DNA from: Turicibacter bilis
GTDB lineage: Bacteria; Bacillota_I; Bacilli_A; MOL361; Turicibacteraceae
Reading direction: 5' to 3'
DNA length: 64,000 nt
NCBI RefSeq assembly: GCF_024499055.1
Contig: NZ_CP071249.1
Span: forward strand, 868,001-932,000
A program made the position numbers and the translations under genes. Below the pieces are notes generated by a model, which had not been told where the DNA came from, did not search any database, and saw nothing but the letters and a program-made list of their open reading frames with translations. The first letter of the stretch is position 1; each line of letters starts with the position of its first letter. Positions 34,380 to 44,311 of the stretch are shown in pieces.

Positions 34380-35024
34380 TTACCCCTTAATTTTTTGAAT
34401 GGCTAATTGACGGTCTACTGCATTAAACACAGCTGATCCAGCAACTACCACATCTGCCCCAGCTTCTTCACATAAGCGGGCTGTTTCCTCGTTAACTCCA
34501 CCATCAACTTCAATCACATAAGATAAGTTTTGTTCTTGACGCCACTGATTTAATGTCGCAATTTTATTTAATGAATCCGGAATAAAGGTTTGACCTCCGA
34601 ATCCTGGATTAACTGACATAATTAAAATCCAATCTACCTCTTGTAAAACATGTTTAATCATTTCAAGTGGTGTATGCGGATTTAAAACGACTCCACACTG
34701 CATCTCATATTGCTTAATTAATTGTAACGTACGATGTAAATGACGGCATGCCTCTACATGAACTGTAATAATATCTGCTCCCGCCTCTTTAAAATCTTTA
34801 ATATATTGATCCGGATTTTCAATCATTAAATGAACATCAAATGGCAACTCTGTATGAGGACGTAAACATTTCACAATCCCTGGACCTAATGTAATATTAG
34901 GGACGAAATGACCATCCATCACATCAATATGAATATAATCCGCTCCTAGTGAATCAACACATTTTACTTCTTCTGCTAATTTTGAGAAATCAGCAGCTAA
35001 AATTGATGGTGCAATTTTCAACAT
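34380..35024 (-). CDS. rpe: ribulose-phosphate 3-epimerase
   Basis: A 214-residue TIM-barrel enzyme interconverting ribulose-5-P and xylulose-5-P in the pentose phosphate pathway. Seen: IAPSILAADFSKL, YIHIDVMDGHFVPNITLGP with the metal ligands, VNPGFGGQTFIPDSL and EVDGGVNEETA. Full length; lies between rsgA and thiN. Confidence 0.97.
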   Translation of the reverse strand: MLKIAPSILAADFSKLAEEVKCVDSLGADYIHIDVMDGHFVPNITLGPGIVKCLRPHTELPFDVHLMIENPDQYIKDFKEAGADIITVHVEACRHLHRTLQLIKQYEMQCGVVLNPHTPLEMIKHVLQEVDWILIMSVNPGFGGQTFIPDSLNKIATLNQWRQEQNLSYVIEVDGGVNEETARLCEEAGADVVVAGSAVFNAVDRQLAIQKIKG

Positions 35025-35044
35025 CTTTCCTACTCCTTCATGTC

Positions 35045-35932
35045 TTAATACTTCGGTTTACGAGTTTTAATTTCTGTTAAGAACTGTAAGTAGTTCTCAT
35101 ATCGGGTTGGGATGATTTCTCCTGCCTCCACAGCCGATTTGACAGCACAACGAGGTTCATTTTCATGCAAGCAACCTCTGAACTTACACTGCTCTGAACG
35201 CTCATAGAATTCGATAAAGCATTGTGATAAATCGATAGGTTCTAATTGATCTAAATCTAAAGAACTAAATCCTGGTGTATCTGCGATTAAGCCTTCGCTT
35301 AACTTATGTAATTCAACATGTCGAGTTGTATGTTTTCCGCGTCCTAGTGCTTTTGAAATTTCATTAACCTGAATATCTAATGTATGATCGATTGAGTTAA
35401 GTAATGACGATTTTCCTACTCCTGATTGACCGCAAATCACAACAATACGATCTTTAATTAAATCACTAATCGATTCTAATCCAAATTGTCGTTTAGATGA
35501 GGTCTCAATGACTTCATAACCAATTTCACGGTAATAATTAATCGTTGGTTCAATTGATTGTTTCTCTTCTTCACTCAATAAATCCATCTTCGTTAGCACA
35601 ATAACAGGTTCAATGCGATTCATTTCAATAACAGCTAAAAAACGATCTAACAACTTCGGACTGAAGTCGGGTTCTTTCACTGAAAAAACAACTAATGCTA
35701 AATCTACATTAGCAATAGGTGGGCGCACTAATTCATTTTTTCGAGGGCCGATTTCCATCACATAACCATTTCCATCAGATTCAACTAAAAACTCAACTTC
35801 ATCTCCTACTAACGGAGTAATTTTCTGTTTACGAAATAATCCTCGACTTCGACATTGAATCATTTCTTTACTTTCTAAATCTTCAACGTAATAAAACCCA
35901 CTTAAGGCTTTTAAAATAATTCCCTTTTTCAA
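35045..35932 (-). CDS. rsgA: ribosome small-subunit GTPase RsgA
   Basis: A 295-residue circularly permuted GTPase that assists 30S maturation. It has an N-terminal OB fold (ILKALSGFYYVEDLES), G4 ITKMDLL before G1 CGQSGVGKSSLLNSI, G3 ADTPGFSSL, and the C-terminal zinc site CKFRGCLHENEPRC. I choose the TTG at 35932 (AGGTGAT 5 bases upstream, giving MKKGIILKALSG as in homologues); the ATG at 35968 would add 12 unmatched residues. Confidence 0.95.
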   Translation of the reverse strand: MKKGIILKALSGFYYVEDLESKEMIQCRSRGLFRKQKITPLVGDEVEFLVESDGNGYVMEIGPRKNELVRPPIANVDLALVVFSVKEPDFSPKLLDRFLAVIEMNRIEPVIVLTKMDLLSEEEKQSIEPTINYYREIGYEVIETSSKRQFGLESISDLIKDRIVVICGQSGVGKSSLLNSIDHTLDIQVNEISKALGRGKHTTRHVELHKLSEGLIADTPGFSSLDLDQLEPIDLSQCFIEFYERSEQCKFRGCLHENEPRCAVKSAVEAGEIIPTRYENYLQFLTEIKTRKPKY

Positions 35933-35983
35933 ATTATCACCTACTAAATGATCAGGTTCACTCATCATTTTCTTTATTGTCTA

Positions 35984-37288
35984 TTATTCTTGTCTCGTTG
36001 AAGATGATTTTTCTGGAGTCTTTGCGACATATAACGTAACACTAGACTTCACTTTTACGCGTGTTCCGATAGCCGGTGATGTTTTAAATACATCACCATC
36101 TTCATAATTCTCATCTTCAATATAAATGACTTTTGCATATTTAAGTCCGATGTCTTTTAATTCCTTTTCTGCCTCTGTCACTGTCATCGTTGAAACATCT
36201 GGAACATAAACTTCAGCGACTTTATGAGTTGCAGGTCGATAGATAATGACATAATAAAGCGTGATGGCACAAATTAAGAAAACAGTGAAAGAGACTAATA
36301 AAGCTGAGTTTAAAAAGTCAAATTTCTTTCCTTTTCGTCCTTTACGCTTTTTCTTTGATTTCTTAGCCATTTCTTCTGATACCTCCTTCTTCAGGTCAGA
36401 CATCACCATCGTTTTTTCAAGTGCCTCATCTTTTATACTTTCACTTAGAAGAGGCTCATCGACACGCTCAGTTGTTAACGCTGAGTTTAAATCAATTAAT
36501 AATTCATCAACACTGTGGTATCGATCGCTTGGTAGCTTGCAGGTACAACGACTAATAATGTTATCTAAACTATTCGGTAATTCCTCTTTGACTAGCTTGA
36601 TTGAAGGCATTTCTGCTTCTAAATGTTGAAGGGCAATATTAACCGCACCTTCTCCTTTAAAAGGCACATCTCCCGTTAATAATTCATATAAAATAATTCC
36701 TAACGCATAAATATCTGAGCGCTCAGTTGCTAAATTTCCACGTGCTAATTCCGGTGCTAAATAATGAACCGAACCCATAATCGTGTTCGTTTGTGTCATA
36801 TCTGCCTCATTACTTGAAAGAGCAATTCCGAAATCAGTAATTTTTACAACTTGATCATCAGTAATCATAATATTTTGCGATTTAAGATCGCGATGAATGA
36901 TATTGTTTTGATGAGCATATAAAACCCCCTCAGCTAATTGTGTCATAATATGAATCACTGTTTGAGGTTCTAACGCTCCATGTTCACGTAAATAATCTTT
37001 CAATGTTTTTCCTTTAACATATTCCATGACAATAAACGGCTGTTGCTTATAATCACCAACTGTATAAACATGAACGATGTTCGGATGATCCAAATTAATC
37101 ACTTGTGCTGATTCACGTTTAAATCGTTTAATGAAACGTTCATCTTTCGAAAGCTCATATCGTAACATTTTAATCGCTACATGTCGTTTTAGTGTACGGT
37201 CATACGCTAAATAAACATTAGCCATTCCACCATCACCAATTAGCATCTTAATGTCATAGCGCGAATTAATCGTTGTTCCGATAATCAT
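35984..37288 (-). CDS. prkC: PASTA-domain Ser/Thr kinase PrkC
   Basis: A 434-residue membrane kinase. Kinase domain about residues 12-270 with GDGGMANVYLAYD, VAIKMLR, IIHRDLKSQNIMI and ITDFGIALS. A basic juxtamembrane stretch (KKSKKKRKGRKGKKFD), one membrane segment (ALLVSFTVFLICAITLYYV) and one PASTA domain (VPDVSTMTVTEAEKELKDIG) follow. B. subtilis PrkC has three PASTA domains, so the sensor here is short. It overlaps prpC by 4 bases. It senses muropeptides and drives germination in Bacillus. Confidence 0.95.
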   Translation of the reverse strand: MIIGTTINSRYDIKMLIGDGGMANVYLAYDRTLKRHVAIKMLRYELSKDERFIKRFKRESAQVINLDHPNIVHVYTVGDYKQQPFIVMEYVKGKTLKDYLREHGALEPQTVIHIMTQLAEGVLYAHQNNIIHRDLKSQNIMITDDQVVKITDFGIALSSNEADMTQTNTIMGSVHYLAPELARGNLATERSDIYALGIILYELLTGDVPFKGEGAVNIALQHLEAEMPSIKLVKEELPNSLDNIISRCTCKLPSDRYHSVDELLIDLNSALTTERVDEPLLSESIKDEALEKTMVMSDLKKEVSEEMAKKSKKKRKGRKGKKFDFLNSALLVSFTVFLICAITLYYVIIYRPATHKVAEVYVPDVSTMTVTEAEKELKDIGLKYAKVIYIEDENYEDGDVFKTSPAIGTRVKVKSSVTLYVAKTPEKSSSTRQE

Positions 37289-38037
37289 AAAGAGTCACTC
37301 CCTTCGAGGCGTTCGCATAAAGCCACTGATATATTATCTTTTCCTCCATTACGATTCGCCACTTCAATCAGTAAATTTACTTTTTCTTCTGTTGACGTTT
37401 GTTTGCTTAAAATAGCAAGAATCTCTTGATCATCTACCATCGATGTTAACCCGTCTGTACAAAGTAAGATGGCATCTAATTGATAATGCTCTAACACAAG
37501 ATAATCAAATTTCAATTCTTTATTCACCCCAAGAGCATTCATAATAATATTACGATGTGGATGATTTTTTGCTTCTTGTTCAGATAGTTTTCCTTCTTCG
37601 ACTAGTTTACGAACGAAGGTATGATCCTTTGTAATCTGTCTTAATTGGTGATGGGATAAAAGATAAGCTCGACTATCCCCAATATGTGCAAATGCGATAA
37701 AAGACTTAGTCATCACAGTTACAATAGCTGTCGTTCCCATTCCATGTGAGATATGATGATCTTCAATATACGTCAAGATATCTTGATTTACTTGATGTAA
37801 AATCTTCTTTAACCATTTTCTCAATATTTCTGAGTCATCAAATGTTAAGTCCTCATTAAAGTATTGCTCGATTGTTTTTAATACCATGGCACTTGCGACT
37901 TCTCCCGCTTCATGCCCTCCCATGCCATCGGCTACTACAATAATTGAGCAATGTTGATTTTTATAAATTTTAACAGCATCTTCGTTATGTGGTCGGATTT
38001 TTCCGACATCAGTCTTATAACACATCTGGTCAAACAT
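37285..38037 (-). CDS. prpC: PP2C-type protein phosphatase PrpC
   Basis: A 250-residue Mn-dependent phosphatase partnering the PrkC kinase. Motifs with metal-binding Asp residues: VVADGMGGHEAGEVAS, FAHIGDSRAYLL, LLCTDGLTSMV and NGGKDNISVAL. ATG/stop overlap with prkC (4 bases) ensures coupled synthesis. One base after the rlmN stop. Confidence 0.96.
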   Translation of the reverse strand: MFDQMCYKTDVGKIRPHNEDAVKIYKNQHCSIIVVADGMGGHEAGEVASAMVLKTIEQYFNEDLTFDDSEILRKWLKKILHQVNQDILTYIEDHHISHGMGTTAIVTVMTKSFIAFAHIGDSRAYLLSHHQLRQITKDHTFVRKLVEEGKLSEQEAKNHPHRNIIMNALGVNKELKFDYLVLEHYQLDAILLCTDGLTSMVDDQEILAILSKQTSTEEKVNLLIEVANRNGGKDNISVALCERLEGSDSL

Positions 38038-38038
38038 T

Positions 38039-39079
38039 CTATAAAGCCCCCTCTTTAGCTCTTAACTGTCCACAAGCCGCGTCGATGTCACTTCCTAACT
38101 CGCGTCGAACAGTTGCATTAATCCCACGTTTTTTTAATGTCTTCTCAAATTGTTCAATATGTTCAATTGGTGTACGATCAAACCCACGTTCCGGTACATA
38201 ATTCACCGGAATTAAATTGACGTGACAATTCATTCCTTTTAATAAGTCCGCTAATTTTGTTGCACATTCTACTGTATCATTGACATTTTTAATTAATCCA
38301 TATTCAAAAGTGATACGACGATGTGTTTTATTTACATAAAACTTCGCCGCTTCCATTAACTTTTCTAATGGATAAGCACGGTTAATTGGCATTAATTGCG
38401 TACGCAATTCATCGGTTGGTGCATGTAATGAAATCGCAAATGAAACTTGAGGATGATGCTCGGCAAAATCATAAATTTTCGGAACAATCCCACTTGTTGA
38501 AACAGTAATATGACGTGCTCCAATATTTAACCCTTTATCATCATTAATAATATTAATGAATCGAGTTAAATTATCATAATTTTCAAATGGTTCTCCAATT
38601 CCCATCACAACAATATGACTAACACGACCTTCTGTTTCATCTAAGTATTGTTGAACACGTAAAACTTGTGCTACAATTTCCCCTGCCTCTAAATTACGTT
38701 TTAAGCCGCTTAAGGTAGAAGCACAGAACTTACATCCAATGCGGCACCCAACTTGTGTCGTCACACAAACAGAATAACCATAGTTGTGACGCATTAACAC
38801 CGTTTCAATTAAGTTTCCATCTGCTAATTCAAATAAAAACTTTGTTGTTCCATCACTTGCGATTTGTTTTTTACGTTCTGATAAGGTTGTGAAATCAAAT
38901 GTTTCACTTAATAAATGTTTTAAATCTTTCGGTAAATTACTCATCTCATCAATTGATGGCACACGTTTTTTATATAACCAATCAAAAATTTGTTTCGCAC
39001 GAAACTTTGGTTGGTTATTGGCTACTAACCAATTCTGCCAATCTTCAATATTTAAACTAAAAATGGATTTAAACTCCAT
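38039..39079 (-). CDS. rlmN: 23S rRNA/tRNA adenine-C2 methyltransferase RlmN
   Basis: A 346-residue radical-SAM enzyme. The [4Fe-4S] motif [14 protein letters not shown] follows [24 protein letters not shown] is seen, and the C-terminal catalytic Cys lies in [13 protein letters not shown]. It methylates A2503 of 23S rRNA and A37 of tRNA. It stands at the head of the prpC-prkC-rsgA-rpe-thiN-spoVM run. Confidence 0.97.
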   Translation of the reverse strand: MEFKSIFSLNIEDWQNWLVANNQPKFRAKQIFDWLYKKRVPSIDEMSNLPKDLKHLLSETFDFTTLSERKKQIASDGTTKFLFELADGNLIETVLMRHNYGYSVCVTTQVGCRIGCKFCASTLSGLKRNLEAGEIVAQVLRVQQYLDETEGRVSHIVVMGIGEPFENYDNLTRFINIINDDKGLNIGARHITVSTSGIVPKIYDFAEHHPQVSFAISLHAPTDELRTQLMPINRAYPLEKLMEAAKFYVNKTHRRITFEYGLIKNVNDTVECATKLADLLKGMNCHVNLIPVNYVPERGFDRTPIEHIEQFEKTLKKRGINATVRRELGSDIDAACGQLRAKEGAL

Positions 39080-39309
39080 ATTAGCACCACCATTTCTACT
39101 AAATTCGTTAAAGTCATTGCTGTGTCAGTCATCTATCTATATAGAAACAGATCAATCATTTACATTGCCTAACTCAAAGTTATAGTCTTAAACTATCCTA
39201 AACTAAGGCTAACGCCAGAAATAATCACGTTTACCGATGTAAAAAAACGACTGTTTCTTCTATATATTATCCTGCTAAAACACAGATTCTCATGCAATCA
39301 TTTCTGAAA

Positions 39310-40641
39310 TTAAGCTTGGCGCTTTAAGCAAGCAATAAAGAAACCATCTGTTTGATAATCACCTGGGAATAATTGAACCATTCCATTTTTCGTTTGCTCG
39401 TGTAAAACCTCTGGAAGTCGATTGACTAATGTTGGATCGAGTTCATATTCTGGATGTTGTGCTAGGAATTGCTCAACCATTTTGTCATTTTCTTTACGAT
39501 TTACGGTACATGTACTATAAACCAGTGTTCCCCCTACTTTAACTAATGGGGCAACTGTATTTAAAATTTTCTTTTGAATCATCATGATTTCATCTAAATC
39601 CGAAGGTTGTTTCGTAATTTTAACTTCTGGATGACGTCTTAAAATACCTAATCCTGAACATGGAGCATCAACTAAAACGGCATCAAAGCTATCTGACTCA
39701 TAACGTTCATTTAAAGTTGTTGCATCTTGCAATGTCGCTACGACGTTTGTTAACCCTAAACGTTTCACATTATCTTTGATTAATTTAATTTTATGCTCAT
39801 AAACGTCATGGGCATAAACCGTTCCTGTTTGACGCATTAACTCTGCTACATGTGTCGTTTTTCCACCAGGTGCTGAGCATGTATCTAATACTTTCGAATG
39901 ATGTTTTGGTTTTAACGCACGTGCGACTAGCATTGACGATTCATCTTGAACATAGAACCATCCTTGCTCAAAAGCCTTCGTCTTAATCACATTACCTTTT
40001 AAAATAAGTAGTGCATCTTGGCTCAAATTACCATACTCACATGTGATGCCTTCCGATTCAAGTTTTTGCTTTAATTCTTCACGTGTTCCACGAACACCAT
40101 TGACACGAATCGTCACATTGACACGCTCATTATTAGCACGAGCCATCTGAATCGTTTTTTCCCAACCGAATTGCTTACTCCACAATTTAATCAACCAAAG
40201 TGGATGTGACGTTTCAACCGCCAAACGCTCCGCCTCATCTTTAATCGTATCAAGACTTGGCAATGGGGTACGTGTCATTTCACGTAAAATAGCATTCACT
40301 AATTTGCCATTAAATTGCCCTCCACGTTTTTTAGCAATCTTAACCGCTTCAGAGATTGCTGCGTGTTCTGGGACACTATCTAAAAATAACATTTGATATA
40401 GGGTCATTTGAATTAAAATACGAACCCATGCTTTGACTTTTCCGTTAAAGAAGGGTGTCACATAAAAATTCAATAACTGTTCATGTTGTAATGTTCCATA
40501 AACCAATTCAGTCATGAAATTTTTATCTTGAACTGTTAACTCATTTTTTTCAATTTGTTCACTTAAAGCATGATTACTATAAGCTCCATCTATTAAAATA
40601 TCGGTTAACGTCTGCAATGCCAATTCGCGGGCATTTGCCAT
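39310..40641 (-). CDS. rsmB: 16S rRNA (cytosine-967-C5) methyltransferase RsmB
   Basis: A 443-residue enzyme with an N-terminal NusB-like RNA-binding domain (residues 1-130, ending before LPSLDTIKDE). The SAM domain follows: LDTCSAPGGKTTHVAEL, VLVDAPCSGLGILRRHPEV with one Cys, and YSTCTVNRKEND with the catalytic Cys. The 230-base gap to rlmN breaks the Bacillus operon. Extended -10 promoter 55 bases upstream. Confidence 0.96.
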   Translation of the reverse strand: MANARELALQTLTDILIDGAYSNHALSEQIEKNELTVQDKNFMTELVYGTLQHEQLLNFYVTPFFNGKVKAWVRILIQMTLYQMLFLDSVPEHAAISEAVKIAKKRGGQFNGKLVNAILREMTRTPLPSLDTIKDEAERLAVETSHPLWLIKLWSKQFGWEKTIQMARANNERVNVTIRVNGVRGTREELKQKLESEGITCEYGNLSQDALLILKGNVIKTKAFEQGWFYVQDESSMLVARALKPKHHSKVLDTCSAPGGKTTHVAELMRQTGTVYAHDVYEHKIKLIKDNVKRLGLTNVVATLQDATTLNERYESDSFDAVLVDAPCSGLGILRRHPEVKITKQPSDLDEIMMIQKKILNTVAPLVKVGGTLVYSTCTVNRKENDKMVEQFLAQHPEYELDPTLVNRLPEVLHEQTKNGMVQLFPGDYQTDGFFIACLKRQA

Positions 40642-40695
40642 AATACCACTCCGTTCTCCTGTTTACCTGATGTATGTATAGTGATGTCATTTTAT

Positions 40696-40704
40696 ATTAT
40701 AACA
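40696..40704 (-). promoter_or_regulatory. extended -10 promoter of rsmB
   Basis: TGTTATAAT on the minus strand, 55 bases before the rsmB start. Confidence 0.5.
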
Positions 40705-40785
40705 TAATCTGCCTACTTTCATCTGTCATTTCACACAATTCTCCCCTAAATTCATCAGTCTTTCCTCATTGATTGAGAAATTTTA

Positions 40786-40818
40786 AAAAAGTTGCTTCTA
40801 AATTAGAAGCAACTTTTT
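40786..40818 (-). terminator. terminator of the first YitT gene
   Basis: 15-base stem AAAAAGTTGCTTCTA/TAGAAGCAACTTTTT. Confidence 0.88.
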
Positions 40819-40820
40819 GA

Positions 40821-41702
40821 TTATTGTGTTTTATCAACAATTTTACGCCCGAAGTTCCCTTGAACTTGTGAACTTTGTAAGACGTTCGTAAACGAGTTTG
40901 GATCGACCTCATTTAATAATTGTAAAGCAATATATAATTCATAGCTTGAAACAACCATCATTAATAAACTACGATTTTGATGCGTGTAAGCTCCCTCCGC
41001 ATTAATAATAGTAATCCCACGACCTAATCGACTTTGTAAAGTTGAAATCACCTCATCTTGCTTATTTGTGACAATAAACACTGTATAGCTTTGATGTGGA
41101 GTATGAATACGGTCAATAATTTGCATTTGAACAAAGATTAATAAAATCGTATATAATGCAATTTCCCATCCATCAACACATCCTGCAATTGCAATAATCA
41201 CACAGTTTACAGCAAATGAGTATTGACCAAATGACCCTTGCGTTCTCATGGATAAAATTTGTGATAAAATATCAAGTCCTCCCGTTGAACCGCCATACTT
41301 TAAGATCGTTCCACTACCTAAAGCATAAATCATTCCACCAACAACGATATTTAATAACACATCATCAGAAAAAGAAATTTCTGGAACAATATTTAAACCT
41401 AACGTCATCAGTGTTACCGTATATAGCGTATGATAGGTGAAACGTTTCCCAATAAACTTATATGAAATTAGTAATAACGGGATGTTAATTGACCAAATAA
41501 GCATTCCAAGATTAATCTTAATCCCCCATGCACTATAAAGGAATCGACTAATTAACTGAGAAATCCCTGTGACCCCACCTACATATAACCCCGATGGATT
41601 GATAAACCAGTTAATTCCAATGGAGAATAGTAAAATCCCAACCGAAATCATTGCTAAACTTTTAAATTCTTTTTTCAAATGTTCTGCCTTAATAATACCC
41701 AT
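40821..41702 (-). CDS. YitT family membrane protein (copy 1)
   Basis: A 293-residue protein with five to six membrane segments (N-terminal block LAMISVGILLFSIGINWFIN, then PSGLYVGGVTGISQLI) followed by a C-terminal cytoplasmic DUF2179 domain (YTVFIVTNKQDEVISTLQSR, GRGITIINAEGAYTHQN). Function of the family is unproven. It is a close paralogue of the gene at 42169, equal in length, with cse60 between them. Confidence 0.88.
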   Translation of the reverse strand: MGIIKAEHLKKEFKSLAMISVGILLFSIGINWFINPSGLYVGGVTGISQLISRFLYSAWGIKINLGMLIWSINIPLLLISYKFIGKRFTYHTLYTVTLMTLGLNIVPEISFSDDVLLNIVVGGMIYALGSGTILKYGGSTGGLDILSQILSMRTQGSFGQYSFAVNCVIIAIAGCVDGWEIALYTILLIFVQMQIIDRIHTPHQSYTVFIVTNKQDEVISTLQSRLGRGITIINAEGAYTHQNRSLLMMVVSSYELYIALQLLNEVDPNSFTNVLQSSQVQGNFGRKIVDKTQ

Positions 41703-41779
41703 TACTAAATTCCTCCACTTCCGTTTTTCATGCAGCTTTCTCTCTATTAAAACGGAATCTTTGATTTAATTCTTGAGAA

Positions 41780-41788
41780 ATTATAACA
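41780..41788 (-). promoter_or_regulatory. extended -10 promoter of YitT copy 1
   Basis: TGTTATAAT on the minus strand, 78 bases upstream of the start codon. Confidence 0.45.
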
Positions 41789-41881
41789 TGTTTTCTCCCG
41801 ACAGGAAACGAAAAAATTGTTACTATTTTGTGTACATCCACATACAATTTATCCCATGATTTTAGAGGTAATTATTCCATG

Positions 41882-41911
41882 AAAAAAAGCACCTAAAAAA
41901 AGGTACTTTTT
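41882..41911 (-). terminator. terminator of the cse60-like gene
   Basis: AAAAAG.ACCT/AGGT.CTTTTT hairpin with T-run on the minus strand, ending at the cse60 stop. Confidence 0.75.
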
Positions 41912-41913
41912 GT

Positions 41914-42096
41914 CTATGCTTCATAAATAATCATAGCCGAATAACTATAAACCTGTCCCTCTGTATCACTGAAGTGAGAGATAGAGTATTTAATATCTAT
42001 GACCGATTGATAAGGTAATGTTTTTAAAAATTCATTGACGACACTTTCTAAATCTAGCTCATGTTCTTCATCAAAACATTTCACTTGAACCGACAT
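41914..42096 (-). CDS. cse60: Cse60-like small sporulation protein
   Basis: A 60-residue acidic protein: QVKCFDEEHELDLESVVNEF, VIDIKYSISHF and QVYSYSAMIIYE. This matches the short Cse60 family (FDEEHE start, DIKYQ, SAMI end), first found as a sigma-E dependent gene in B. subtilis sporulation. AGGAGG lies upstream. It sits between two YitT paralogues. Confidence 0.75.
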   Translation of the reverse strand: MSVQVKCFDEEHELDLESVVNEFLKTLPYQSVIDIKYSISHFSDTEGQVYSYSAMIIYEA

Positions 42097-42168
42097 TCTG
42101 TCTCCCTCCTATCACATTAAAGACAGAATACCATTCGAAGCTTTGAATTTTTGTCAAAAAACAGAAAT

Positions 42169-43050
42169 CTATTTAATTTCTTTTCTAACAAAGTGACCTT
42201 GAACCATCTCACTACGCACGACGTTTGTGAAAGCATGATCATCAACCATTTTAATAACCGCTAATGCTTCATATAACTCATAACTTGATAATACTATCAT
42301 CAACACACTTTTATTATTCTTTGTATAAGCACCACGGCCTTCTAAAACCGTAATTCCTCGATAAAGTTGTTTTTGAATCGCATCAATCATTTCATCTTCT
42401 TTACTCGTTACGATATATAATGTCAAATTTTGATGAATCGTATGAATTCTATCCACGACGACGGACGTAATGTAAATTGAAATAATAGTATATAAGGCTG
42501 TTTCCCATCCTTGTGTAATTCCAGCTAATAAAATAATAACTGCATTAATACCAAATGAGTACTTTCCAAAAGAACCATTAAACTTCATTGAGATGTATTG
42601 TGAGACAATATCTGTTCCCCCAGTTGATGCACCAATTTTTAAAATCATTCCTACACCAACACCGATTAACACCCCACCAAATACAGCGTTTAGTAAAATA
42701 TCATCAGAGAATTTTCCCATGGGAACTAATTCTAAAATGATGGATTGCAACACAACTGTTAAAATACTTAAGACAGCAAATCGTTTTCCAATTGAACGCC
42801 ACGCTAAATATAAAAGTGGCACATTCAATAAGAAAATTAATCCACCTAAACTTAAATGAATCCCAAATGCAGAAGAAGCAAAGGCTATTATTAACTGCGC
42901 AATCCCTGTCACTCCACCTGTATATAGATTAGCAGGCGAAATAAACATATTCATCGCTAACACATATAAAAATACCCCTATAATCATAATCCCTAAGTTC
43001 TTCAGTTTAATTGAAACTTGTTCATTTTTTAAAATATTCATCTGTTCCAC
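42169..43050 (-). CDS. YitT family membrane protein (copy 2)
   Basis: A 293-residue paralogue of the gene at 40821, sharing NMFISPANLYTGGVTGIAQL, LKIGASTGGTDIVSQYISMK and the C-terminal DUF2179 domain (LTLYIVTSKEDEMIDAIQKQ, RGITVLEGRGAYTKNNKSVL). The pair arose by duplication. It lies 34 bases after cvfB and may share its transcript. Confidence 0.88.
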   Translation of the reverse strand: MEQMNILKNEQVSIKLKNLGIMIIGVFLYVLAMNMFISPANLYTGGVTGIAQLIIAFASSAFGIHLSLGGLIFLLNVPLLYLAWRSIGKRFAVLSILTVVLQSIILELVPMGKFSDDILLNAVFGGVLIGVGVGMILKIGASTGGTDIVSQYISMKFNGSFGKYSFGINAVIILLAGITQGWETALYTIISIYITSVVVDRIHTIHQNLTLYIVTSKEDEMIDAIQKQLYRGITVLEGRGAYTKNNKSVLMIVLSSYELYEALAVIKMVDDHAFTNVVRSEMVQGHFVRKEIK

Positions 43051-43084
43051 ACTCCTTCTCTGATGTCCTGATGAATAATTAGAC

Positions 43085-43951
43085 TTATTCGTTTGAATCT
43101 GTGTCTTCTTTTAAATAAGTCCATCCATCTTCTTGATAAACTTTTCCCTCTTTCATTAAACGCCCTAATGCACGCTTAAATGAGGCCTTACTCATTTTAA
43201 AGACACGACGAATATCGTCTGGTTCTGATTTATCATAAAACGGCATCGCCCCACGACGTCCCATTAAATATTCTAAAATAATGTCTGAGTCTTCCACAAT
43301 CGCAAATTCCTTTTGTGGAATTAATGACATATTAAATTCACCATTATCTTTTACACGTACGACACGTCCCTCAACTACTTCTCCAAGACGTGGTTCTTCA
43401 CGACGTTCACTTTCATGAATGAATCCCATGTATCCTTCTTCTGTAATGACGTTTGTTCCGATTTTACCTGTACGAATTACACGCGCTTTTACCTTTTTAC
43501 CATGTAATGATTGTGGCGCCTCCTCTTTAACTCCGCCAAACTCTTGTGGGCGAGCTAAGATTGCAAATAAGTAGTTTGATTGTGATTCTTTTAAATAACA
43601 ATACACATAATCTCCGACTTGTGGCCATAATGATTCGAAAATTGGTAAGTCTGATGGTGCGATTAAAATGTTTTTGTTAATTCCGATATCAACAAAAACT
43701 CCTAAATCTTTACGCACATCTACTACTTCAACCCAACCGAATTCTTCTGTTGTCACTGCTGGCTCTTGCATCGTTGCTGTTAAACGTTTTTTTGCATCAT
43801 AATAAACGAAGACTTCGATTGTTTCTCCAACTTCGATAGGATGCGTTACTTCTGCTTGATGTAAGAAGAACTCTTCACCATCTAGCATTAATGTATAACC
43901 AAGTGGCGTCTGACGCTCCACTTTCATTTCATGAAATTTTCCTGCTAACAT
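43085..43951 (-). CDS. cvfB: S1-like RNA-binding protein CvfB (YitL)
   Basis: A 288-residue protein with tandem S1/OB domains (GYTLMLDGEEFFLHQAEVTH; GWVEVVDVRKDLGVFVDIGI; then VITEEGYMGFIHESERREEP, LGEVVEGRVVRVKDNGEFNM) and a C-terminal winged helix (FKMSKASFKRALGRLMKEGK). The layout is that of CvfB, which binds RNA and affects virulence in Staphylococcus. Own extended -10 promoter upstream. Confidence 0.92.
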   Translation of the reverse strand: MLAGKFHEMKVERQTPLGYTLMLDGEEFFLHQAEVTHPIEVGETIEVFVYYDAKKRLTATMQEPAVTTEEFGWVEVVDVRKDLGVFVDIGINKNILIAPSDLPIFESLWPQVGDYVYCYLKESQSNYLFAILARPQEFGGVKEEAPQSLHGKKVKARVIRTGKIGTNVITEEGYMGFIHESERREEPRLGEVVEGRVVRVKDNGEFNMSLIPQKEFAIVEDSDIILEYLMGRRGAMPFYDKSEPDDIRRVFKMSKASFKRALGRLMKEGKVYQEDGWTYLKEDTDSNE

Positions 43952-43983
43952 TTCATCACTTACTTTCCTTTTAAAGTCAATAT

Positions 43984-43992
43984 ATTATAACA
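43984..43992 (-). promoter_or_regulatory. extended -10 promoter of cvfB
   Basis: TGTTATAAT on the minus strand, 33 bases before the start codon. The following intergenic stretch 43993-44311 shows only a shared CTATATAGAAACAGA segment near 44247. Confidence 0.5.
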
Positions 43993-44311
43993 TGCACCAA
44001 AATTCGTGAAAAGTGGAAATTGCTTTTTCACTCTATTTAATCGTTTTATGTATCAAATCACATATAATTTTATTATCACCGACGTTACTTAAATCAATCC
44101 ATCTTTTTCTTATTTTTTAAATTTGAACATCTACTCATTAAATATTCATTTTTAAAAAAACATTTACCGTCATGAGCAGGAAAAAATAAAAGATCAACCC
44201 TACCTAACTAAAACCAAAGATTTCTACTCATTCAAACACGATGACAAATCTATATAGAAACAGAAACCTTTTCTACATTTAATATAGCAACTCAAATATA
44301 TGATAGTCATA

